This document shows, one piece after another, positions 56,131 through 64,000 of a stretch of DNA of 64,000 bases. Numbering within the stretch: the stretch's first letter is position 1; the number at the start of each line of letters is the position of its first letter. Made by a program: the position numbers and the translations under genes. The notes under the pieces were generated by a model. The model made no database searches. It saw only the letters and a list, made by a program, of their open reading frames with translations, and was not told the DNA's origin. The stretch spans positions 62,776,378-62,840,377 of the forward strand of contig OZ010574.1 of NCBI GenBank assembly GCA_963932145.1. Reading direction: 5' to 3'. The stretch comes from Acanthosepion lycidas. Lineage: Eukaryota; Mollusca; Cephalopoda; Sepiida; Sepiidae.

Positions 56131-56134
56131 ATTC

Positions 56135-56690
56135 CCACATTATTTGTCATTGATTTACAAAAGCTCATTAAGTAGGTTACTATTTCCCTCTGTCCCTCTT
56201 GTCTTTGATATGATGTGTGAATCTCTTCTTTTCTCATTATCTATTATCAATCATTGATGCTTGGTGAAAGTTTGTGGAAATCAAACAGTGGATGTAATCA
56301 CAGTAAGTGGATTGTTACTCAATGCTGGCAATAATGTGTTATATAAGCAGTGTTCTGTGTAGTCCTGCACAGCTGCTATTCCACCAAAATAAAAAGCAGC
56401 TGAGAAATGCATAATCAATAATGGTAAATCTGTCATTTGTAGCTGAGAATGTCTTCTATCTGACAGTGTGATTCAGTTGCTTCTATTTCTTATTTCCATG
56501 GAAATAAATAGCACTATTTTTGGAGCACTCCTTGTAATTATTGTGTACCACACACATATGTATAATATTACATAAAGTATAAAAATAAGAACAATTTAAA
56601 CTCATAGATAATTAAGTACATCTTTGCATATGAGCATATTTTCAAAATTGTTTAAATCATGTCGCTATTCCATACTATTATAATTGATTG
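56135..56690. other. Unique DNA, nothing recognised
   Basis: No coding or repeat signal seen. Confidence 0.4.
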
Positions 56691-56698
56691 AGCATATA

Positions 56699-57037
56699 CA
56701 GGGTGAGGCAAGAGTCATGCACCATAGGGGTTAATCAATTAATCATGTTTTAAATGTCTACTTTGTTTTGATATTTTCTTAATTCGCAGAAACAAATTTT
56801 GACAAAGTAAAATGAAACTTAAGGAAAGAATTAAATATGAATGCAGTAAAATGACAGAGGAAACTCTTTGACATGTCAACTAATCATGCAGGCACAGATT
56901 TGAAAGGTGTTTTCAAAAAGGAGGAGGACATTTTGAATAGCACATATAACAATTAAATAACTAGTAACTAATATTTTCATGTGTAATTATACTTTTAATA
57001 AACTATCCCTATGGTGTGTGACTTTTAACTCATCCTG
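56699..57037 (+). mobile_element. Non-autonomous Tc1/mariner-type element (339 bp)
   Basis: Terminal inverted repeats of ~34 bp: CAGGGTGAGGCAAGAGTCAT, GCACCATAGGGG, and the complement CCCTATGGTGTGTGACTTTT, AACTCATCCTG. TA lies on each side (56,697-98 and 57,038-39). The interior keeps a degenerate transposase C-terminus (LKERIKYECSKMTEETL; HRFERCFQKGGGHFE). Confidence 0.88.
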
Positions 57038-57041
57038 TATG

Positions 57042-57528
57042 TAAGCCGGTAGACGAAAATAAATAAATATACTGTTTAATAAATAAATGGAGCATCTACA
57101 CAAATATGGCTATCCCCTAAAAATGTTTAAGTAATAATATCTGCTGGATTAATAAATAAAAATTCATTACTTCTTTAGGAATTGTTTTGTTTACTCTTGG
57201 ATACAAAACTGATATGAATGTTTCAAGAGTCTGGGAAAGATTTGCGTTTATAAGGTACTATTCAATTTTGCTTGATCATTGATGCATATTATGGTTGAGA
57301 TGGTCTAAAATATGTTAGATCAAATGTTGGTTTATCCTGCCTAGGGAGATACAGGTTTGAATCCTGCTGGAGAGCATATTTTTTTAATTTTTTTTAATAA
57401 AATTTCCCAAATGTTTAGGCTGGTAGACAAAAATAAATAAATATACTGTTCAATAAATAAATGGAGCATCTAATCAAATATGGGTATCCAGTAAAATAAC
57501 GTTTAAATAATAAAATTTGCTGGATTCT
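57042..57528. repeat. Direct ~114-bp repeats flanking a tRNA-like segment
   Basis: 57,042-57,155 and 57,416-57,528 share GGTAGACRAAAATAAATAAA, ATAAATGGAGCATCTA and TGCTGGATT. Between them (57,296-57,380, +) lies GATGGTCTAAAATATG.. GGTTTGAATCCTGCTGG with a perfect B box. This could be a tandem duplication with a SINE in one copy, or LTR-like ends. Confidence 0.65.

Positions 57529-57540
<12 letters not shown>

Positions 57541-57607
<67 letters not shown>
57541..57607. repeat. (AC)n then (TA)n microsatellite
   Basis: About 17 AC units followed by about 16 TA units. Confidence 0.97.
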
Positions 57608-57610
<3 letters not shown>

Positions 57611-57634
57611 TCTTTGTGATTCCATGAAACTCTG

Positions 57635-57770
57635 AATTGACAAATTCTACAGCTTCTTTATTATGTGCTGTGTCTCCTCAGGGGGTAGGCAATCATGGCT
57701 CTCCACTGTTTCCTATCCTTTATAGCTCTTAATAATTTTGTCCTTTTTTATTTCTCTTAAACAATTTAAC
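57635..57770 (-). mobile_element. RTE LINE 3' end
   Basis: Minus strand GCTATAAAGGATAGGAAACA then GTGGAGAGCCATGATTGCC, as at 56,010. Confidence 0.68.
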
Positions 57771-57859
57771 ATTTAAATTAATAAGAAACAACGTTTATTA
57801 TGTTATATTATCTTCCATTTTATTATTACTGTTGTCAATTGATATCTAGTTGTCCATAT

Positions 57860-57990
57860 ATTATATCTTAATCTATATATGATATCTTAATCTATATCTA
57901 TATATAATATCTTAATCTATATCTATATATGATATCTTAATCTATATCTATATATAATATCTTAATCTATATTTATATATCTACATATGG
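57860..57990. repeat. ~24/26-bp tandem repeat, about five copies
   Basis: ATATCTTAATCTATATCTAT then ATATA, AT-only units with small length differences. Two related units occur at 59,805-59,840. Confidence 0.9.
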
Positions 57991-58267
57991 TATCTTGAAC
58001 TGTATCTGTGTATTTATGTACACGAGACCATAAACCCATTGGTTTTCTTTTAAAAATAGTTCATAATACAAACGATGAGTTAACAATATTATCAATTTTA
58101 TTATTAAATACACATTTTAATTTGTATTTAAAGAATGACCTTCATTGTTAACACATTTCATGAAAATTCAATGTAATAGCTTAAAACTGGTGAAGTCTTT
58201 TTTTGAAATAATAAAAAGTGTATTTTTTATTAATTATCAGTTAATAATAAGTAAACTTTTTCCAGGA

Positions 58268-58541
58268 CAAAAATAAATGAAAAACACCCAAAATACCTTA
58301 AATATATCCTGATTTAAAGTATGAAAATGAATGAAAAACACCCAAAATACCTTAAATATATCCTGATTTAAAGTACGAAAATGAATGAAAAACACCCAAA
58401 ATACCTTAAATATATCCTGATTTAAAGTACGAAAATGAATGAAAAACACCCAAAATACCTTAAATATATCCTGATTTAAAGTACGAAAATGAATGAAAAA
58501 CACCCAAAATACCTTAAATATATCCTGATTTAAAGTATGAA
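58268..58541. repeat. 54-bp tandem repeat, five copies
   Basis: Unit AAAATGAATGAAAAACACCC then AAAATACCTTAAATATATCC, TGATTTAAAGTACG. The copies differ at only one or two bases. 54 is a multiple of 3, so the minus strand gives an 18-residue repeat (FRTLNQDIFKVFWVFFIH). Confidence 0.97.
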
Positions 58542-58559
58542 AATAAATTATATTACAAT

Positions 58560-58985
58560 ATCAATATATATATATAGGTTTTACTTCTTTACATTGAAAG
58601 AAAAATTTCTTCCATGAAATGTACTTTGAATAGAAAATTAATAATTAATACTAAAGACAGTAAAAGAAGGTTTATTGTTCCACTGGGCTTCATTATTAAG
58701 ACACTGCAGGGACTTAAAAGAACTTAAAAGTGGGGTAGTCTTAGATAATATTTTTTTTTATTTTACATACTTGTATCTTCCTCCCATTTATTTCAAAATA
58801 TGTTAACATTAATAGTTGGCCACTCATATTTGAGGATACCTGTCTACTGGGTGGGGTGGGTTAGCTAATCCCTATTGCAGACGTTTGCTCAGGCACATTT
58901 TCTGTTTGTTCAACACCCACAGATCCTGCCTGTAGTTTATACTGCAACTATGCTGAGCAGACCTTAGTTACAGTTTCTGGGAGAC
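58560..58985. other. Unique DNA, nothing recognised
   Basis: No coding or repeat signal seen. Confidence 0.4.
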
Positions 58986-58989
58986 AAGC

Positions 58990-59305
58990 TTGTTAAGTGT
59001 GATCAACAATCTGAACAAGGCCAGCATGTTCAAACCGTTGGTCACGATGATTTGTGACTTTATGCTAACATAACTACTGACGGCTCCCCCAAGGGTTCTG
59101 TCTACCTAATTTCACTCACAAGCTTGAGTCAACCCATGGTATGGTTTTCAGGTGCTTTCCAAAGGTGCCACACACTGGGATAACCTCCTCAAGACCAATA
59201 ACATCAAGAAGTCACCTTCCTGACAAATCGACCATAATGAGATTCAAACCTGAGTCTCATGGTCAGAAAGCACCCGTTTTAATCACTTGGCCAGTTTTCA
59301 AAATA
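58990..59305 (-). mobile_element. tRNA-derived SINE
   Basis: Minus strand CTGGCCAAGTGATTAAAACG (A box), then ~35 bases on CAGGTTTGAATCTCATTATG (B box), then a body with GAAGGTGACTTCTTGATG, CAGTGTGTGGCACCTTTGG and GGGGGAGCCGTCAGTAG. Typical head-body layout, moderately diverged. Confidence 0.72.
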
Positions 59306-59344
59306 TGTGACAGCAGCAAATCAGTGTGGTTCTATTGATTTCCC

Positions 59345-60435
59345 ATCAACTCATGTGACACACATAGCCTTTTTTACCTTTCAAGTAATTGTTTATAAAA
59401 AAAGTTCTAATATAGTGTAGTGAACTATATAAATATACCTTGTGTTATGCATATTTAAATTTATTTAATAATATTGTTATAATGTATTAGAAATGTTTAT
59501 TTTTCACACTCATAGTAGTTGAAATATAATATGCAAGTGTTTGTTTATGTAGGGGATTGATATAAGAATGGGTATTAAAAAGAAATGCTGAATTTACTAT
59601 TAAAATGCAGTCAAAACAGAAAAATGGACCTAACTCAAGAATCCCTTGTCTAATTTTAATCTCATTTGGTATTGCACTTGACAGGAATTCCAAGTACAAT
59701 ATGCTTCTAAATTAGTTGAGGTATTATGTTTTGTTTAAGTTGTATCTTGGGAATACATATACATACATATATACAAGATTAGAATTTTAGTATTATATAG
59801 ACATGATATTTTAATCTATATATGATATCTTAATCTGTAAATTAAAATCTATCATGAGTTTGTAAGTAAAGTGTTTGCTATTGTCCACAATCTCAGGCAA
59901 CCACTCAAGGTCTTCGAAGATATACACCCTGGACTAAAGTTGTTAGTACAATTCTCATCACTATTTTTATCTTTTAAACTTAGTACAGCAGATCCATCAT
60001 TTGGTTGTTGAAACCCTCTAATCATACAAAAGTTACTAATTACTGTTACTAATCAACAAATATAGCAAACAAAGTGGATATTGACTAATATTGTATTCTA
60101 TTTTATATTGTATGTAAGTACATAGTTTATTACACACACTGTTTCAAACTATATTTTATCTATTTAGCTGGGATGATACAAAAATAGACATTGTTTTCTC
60201 TTTTGATTGAATTCATTTGAAACTTATGATTAAATGTAATCTGTGATGAGAAAAAAAATTCAGTATAAATAAGGGTTGATGAAAACAACAAAAAGTGATA
60301 TCTGTCTGTATCTCTTAGATGAGGTATTATGATTATTTACAGAATTGAGTTAAAAGGAAATAACTGAGACATTCGGAAGAGGCATGGCACATGGAACTAG
60401 AACAATCTACTTGGATGGATAAAATATAGGGTTTG
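59345..60435. other. AT-rich unique DNA
   Basis: ACATATACATACATATAT run at 59,755. Nothing else recognised. Confidence 0.4.
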
Positions 60436-60439
60436 GTAT

Positions 60440-60540
60440 AAAATTCCAATCACCTGAAGAAGACCAGAGCATACAATGGCTGAAACGTTTTGAATACAGC
60501 AATGAAGATGAGGATAACAATTCAAATATATATAACAAAA
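60440..60540 (+). mobile_element. PLE-like tail motif, single copy
   Basis: TCACCTGAAGAAGACC, then CAATGGCTGAAACGTTTTG, then GAAGATGAGGATAACAATTC. This is the outward-reading half of the inverted insertions at 42.8 and 55.3 kb, here without its partner. Confidence 0.5.
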
Positions 60541-60599
60541 AATGATGCTTTAATTTCTATTGCTTATTCCTTTATTTTACTCACTTGCTCTACCTCAAC

Positions 60600-61328
60600 T
60601 TAAATCTGGTCTGGTACTTTGTTTATATATTTGAGATTCTTGATAAAACCAAAAGAAGAATCTGTTTTGGTCCTTGCCTGACATCTCGCCTTCAGTCCTC
60701 CTCCCACTATTGTAATCTAGCTTCATTCTGCCTTTTCTATAAATATTTTCATAGTACTTGCTCTGATGAGCTTTCCTTTTTGGTATTGTGATTTTATGAA
60801 TATAAGCATAGTACTAGATTGACAGCAAGGTCTCATTATTTTACAGAATTATGATTACAGAATTGGCTAGATGGAACTGTAAGTTCTATGCAAACAGTTT
60901 CTTTTCTCATACTTCCCACACTTCCTTCTTGTGGAAATCACTTCCAGCTCCATGAATTCCCACTGACTTTGATCTTCAAGAATTTAAAGGCAATGTCAAT
61001 TGTTATCTATTGCCTTCTTGATATCTCTTTTCTTTTATTGTTCTTGTTCCTTAATAATGTTTTTTTTTCTTTTTCTTATTCTTTCAAACTCAGTAACCCC
61101 TTGTGTCTTAGTGGCTTTATTACCTTCTTTGGGGTGAAATGATTTAAAAAATCTCTCTTAAGGGAGTGAATTGTCAGCCACTTTCAAGGAGTTTATTTGT
61201 ATTTACTTCTTTAAATAATCTTCCTGGGCTTTATTCCTATTTTATTTTTGTTAGCATTTCACTGACAGTTTTATTAACTGGCAATGAACTTAGACAGAGG
61301 TTATGTATTCACCCATGTTTGTCTGTTC
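60600..61328 (+). pseudogene. Jockey-type LINE C-terminus, 3' UTR and extra 3' segment
   Basis: The frame to 60,791 reads KTKRRICFGPCLTSRLQSSS, HYCNLASFCLFYKYFHSTCS, DELSFLVL, then a degenerate 3' region to the terminus at 61,142 (TTGGGGTGAAATGA). Homology with the minus-strand copy at 5.5-6.2 kb continues for ~185 bp past it (61,143-61,328: AAGGGAGTGAATTGTCAGCC ... CCATGTTTGTCTGTTC). Confidence 0.83.
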
Positions 61329-61544
61329 ACACAATATTTCTAAAAGTTCTCAATTAATTTCAATGACATTTTATGCAAGGGTGGGCTATGGGCCAAGAAA
61401 CAATTGATTAAATTTTGGTGGGAATCCAGGAATTTCTTTCACTATTATTGAGGTTTTCTGGCTTTTTGAATGTTTTCAAAGGGATGTCATTATCATAGAA
61501 GTGTAGTACAATATTAACAATGATTTGTTTTTACAATGCTGTTC

Positions 61545-62690
61545 CCCCTGTACACGATAGGGGGTTACAGAGTAAGAGGATGCACAGTTTATGTGGATGT
61601 GTGGGAAAGATAATGGTTTACCCTAGACATGAACAGGTTAAGATTGTAGTGATTGGGGAAACATCCTCGTGGGAGTCGTTTTCATAAAACAGCAGTTTGT
61701 AGGAAGAAGCTCCTTGAGTGGAACTTACATCTCACCAATGTTTTACTACAATGTGTGTAGCATGATAGATCTTAGTCATGAAGGTTAGAATTGGTGCAAA
61801 TAAGAAATGTAGTTCATTTGAGCACTTTCCATGCGAATAGCGATAGATCAGTGAGAATGCTTGTGATGTTTCATCAGTGAAAAGTGGTTGTAGGATGGAA
61901 AATAATTTGTCATCCTTTTAGGAGTCGGTTCCACAAAGCAGCTGTTCGTGAGTAGAAGGTGCTTGAGTGAAAGTTACATCTCACTAATGGAATACAAAGG
62001 GAATGAGGGTGGATTTCTAAAATGTGCTTTGTGTGCCAGGTCCTAGCCATGAAAGTTAAAACAGGTGGAACTAAGGAATGTAGTTTGTCTGAACACTTTC
62101 CATGGAAATAAAGATAAAGCAACGAGAGGCTTGTGATGTTTAATCTGTTAGGGGTTTTAAGATGGAAAATAATTTGTCAGCCACAAGTACACAGAGACAC
62201 TCATGGTCTCTACTGAGACTGGAAAGTAAAGACTGGGCAGCTCCTGCCTATATATGGCAACAGTAATCCAATTTTGGGCTGATCTGGCTCTTGGAAAGGT
62301 AAAGAAAATCAGGAGGAATCAAGTGCTTACTGGAGCACATGACGGAACCAACCATTTCCTTAGCATCTCTAGCAGTGTATCATATGTATGAGTTCCACTT
62401 GAGGTGTGGATTGAGTTTGTCCCAATAAGCACTCAAGGGGCCTTCCTCAGGGAACATCCATTTTTCATAATTGGTGATAGTTCTGATTGGCGATGATGGA
62501 TAGTTTGGCTTATGAGGCATTAAACGTAACCAGAGAATCTTTTTTCTCTCCTACTGAGATGTTAGAGCTATATCGGAGGTGAGATCAGCTGCCAATCTCT
62601 GGTTATTAAGGGTTTTTGGAGTTGCACCCATATATCATCGGCATAGATATTCATAAATGATCCGAGAATACACTTAGGCAGATCATTTTT
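61545..62690 (-). pseudogene. Jockey-type LINE, second subfamily, two overlapping pieces
   Basis: Minus strand. The best frame, 62,122-61,910, reads YLYFHGKCSDKLHSLVPP, LTFMARTWHTKHILEIHPHS and STFYSRTAALWNRLLKG, the C-terminus of Jockey-type ORF2. Upstream (62,690-62,180) are degenerate RT-end segments (..IWAG.. and a Lys/Arg-rich KKILWLR region). The ~240 bp at 61,920-61,680 repeat the 62,160-61,925 stretch (AGTAGAAGGTGCTTGAGTGA versus GAAGAAGCTCCTTGAGTGGA), so two copies or a duplication are joined. Confidence 0.75.
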
Positions 62691-62694
62691 TTTT

Positions 62695-64000
62695 TTTTAT
62701 AGATAACTACAATAATTGTAGTAATTATTACACACTTTTGTCACAGCATATTCTAGGATTTGTATTTTGATTATTCAATTTTTACTGACACTGACATAGG
62801 TAGTCACTCTCTGGGTGCTGTTTAGTCTCTTTAAATAACGCAGAAATTATTTGTCATGCAATGTTTTGTGTCTTCTGTATTCTTGGATAAATTTCCTATC
62901 AGCTACAGGGACCATATTTACCAAATGATAACATTACCCATTTCCTTATAAAGAAGCATCCAGTATTCATTGATAAAGCAGTAAGTACTGCTGTCAGTTG
63001 AAATTTATAAAAATCTTACTTTTAAAACAATTTTCAGGAAAACAGGTTTCTCAAGTCCAGTAGCTGTTATTGCTCTTTCTAGTATTGATGGGGTTTCCTT
63101 CCTAGCCTTTTCTTTGAAGTTGTGTGGAAACTGATGGAAGCTTTGTTGCAGTGCTACTTCTAATTAGACTAAAAGCAGTGGCAACAATATATTATACATG
63201 TCAATGACAGGTGTGATGAAATGTAATGAATTTTAACAAGGCGATATTTCGTTGTTTTTATATAATAAAAAGAGAAAGAAAAGCAGAAGAAAGGTTAGGA
63301 AATGTGTTGGTGACATATGCACATGCTTGAATGTTTGTCTGTGTGAGAAAGCTCAGTCCCAAAGCAGAAAGATCTACCCATGCTCAGGATCAAGGTCCTG
63401 TTCGATGTCATCCCTGGGCGGAAAAGAGAGAAAAGGAGATGAAGACAGGAAGTGTCCCATTTTTATAGGTGCTTGACAGTGCCGTCGAATGATTTTTTGG
63501 CAAAATTGGCAAAGTTATGTGGGGATAACCCACAGCTTCCTTCCTTGCCTTTGTTTGAGGTAGTGTGGCATGCTCTTTCAGCTACATATGCTATCCATTT
63601 TAGTCGTTGCTGCTGTTGAAAGTCCTCAACTGATATGCTTTCTGTTACTTAGTACACTTCTTTTTGTTTATGCAATGGTATCCATATAAGTGTCTCAATC
63701 TGATGAGACTATTTAAGAACATGGATAAGATTTTTTAAAATAACAAAAAGTGTTTTTATGAACCAATTTAATTAAGATTAAAATAGCTTTTTCGTGATCG
63801 AATTATTTGATGCATATATTTTCATACGCATTTAAACACATTCAACTTTCCTGTAAATTTAATGTGTTGTCTTAAAAGATAACAGAATGAACATTACTGA
63901 AAATAAAACAAAATTGCTTCCAAACTTAAAATTTCACAAAATCTAAAAGCAATTAACAAGAAGATAATGGAAATGTATATGAACAATAAAGGCAGCTTTA
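62695..64000. other. Unique DNA to the window edge
   Basis: A 74-codon frame at 63,252-63,476 is Lys/Arg/Cys-rich and unrecognised. On the minus strand at about 63,640-63,560 a KWIAYVAERACHT segment could be a LINE scrap. Nothing else supported. Confidence 0.35.

Noticed and set aside
58237..58503. 88-codon repeat ORF on the minus strand
   Set aside because: Product of the 54-bp tandem unit. Mutations between copies do not favour synonymous change as far as can be seen in five copies.
63252..63476. Basic Cys-rich 74-codon secreted or nuclear peptide
   Set aside because: No signal peptide, no convincing start context and no recognised family. Kept only as part of an unassigned stretch.

Overview
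The window is AT-rich, repeat-dense, non-coding animal DNA. Nothing in it looks like an intact host gene. Its contents are decayed non-LTR retrotransposons of three lineages, Penelope-like elements (PLEs), Tc1/mariner DNA transposons and their miniature derivatives, 5S/tRNA-derived SINEs, and long (TA)n and (CA)n tracts. This mixture, with composite 5S-tRNA SINEs and very abundant TA/CA microsatellites, suggests a large invertebrate genome, most likely a mollusc and plausibly a cephalopod. That assignment rests on repeat composition only.

Layout. 0-6 kb: a Jockey/CR1-group LINE reverse transcriptase entering from the left edge, a decayed Tx1/L1-type LINE, and a reverse-oriented LINE tail. 6-14 kb: quiet AT-rich DNA, a 36-bp minisatellite, LINE tails and an RTE LINE fragment. 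14-18 kb: a 5S-tRNA SINE, a Tc1/mariner-type transposon inside a TA tract, an RTE 3' end and a PLE fragment. 20-32 kb: a PLE-dominated block. It holds a 3.3-kb inverted structure whose ~885-bp arms are about 99% identical, a second shorter inverted pair with hammerhead-ribozyme-like motifs, a 2.1-kb PLE bounded by inverted ends, a candidate solo LTR and a palindromic MITE. 33-40 kb: DNA transposons, including an almost full-length 1,285-bp mariner with both terminal repeats and a broken transposase. 40-50 kb: MITEs, 5S-headed SINEs, nested LINE insertions and a CpG-retaining patch. 50-64 kb: a fourth PLE lineage with its GIY-YIG domain, more inverted pairs, Tc1 remnants, several tandem arrays and further LINE and SINE copies.

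The main unifying observation is that at least seven inverted-repeat structures share one plan. Two copies of a PLE-type 3' tail lie head to head, the outer ends usually merge into (TA)n, and near the centre there is a CTGANGA...GAAA-like core. PLEs are known to carry hammerhead ribozymes and to be arranged in inverted or tandem copies, so I read these as a family of PLE inverted dimers in different states of decay. The hammerhead assignment is an inference from the sequence and has not been tested.

Three open reading frames (43,300 +, 50,315 -, 30,834 -) match no element I recognise and are listed as weak exon or ORF candidates.
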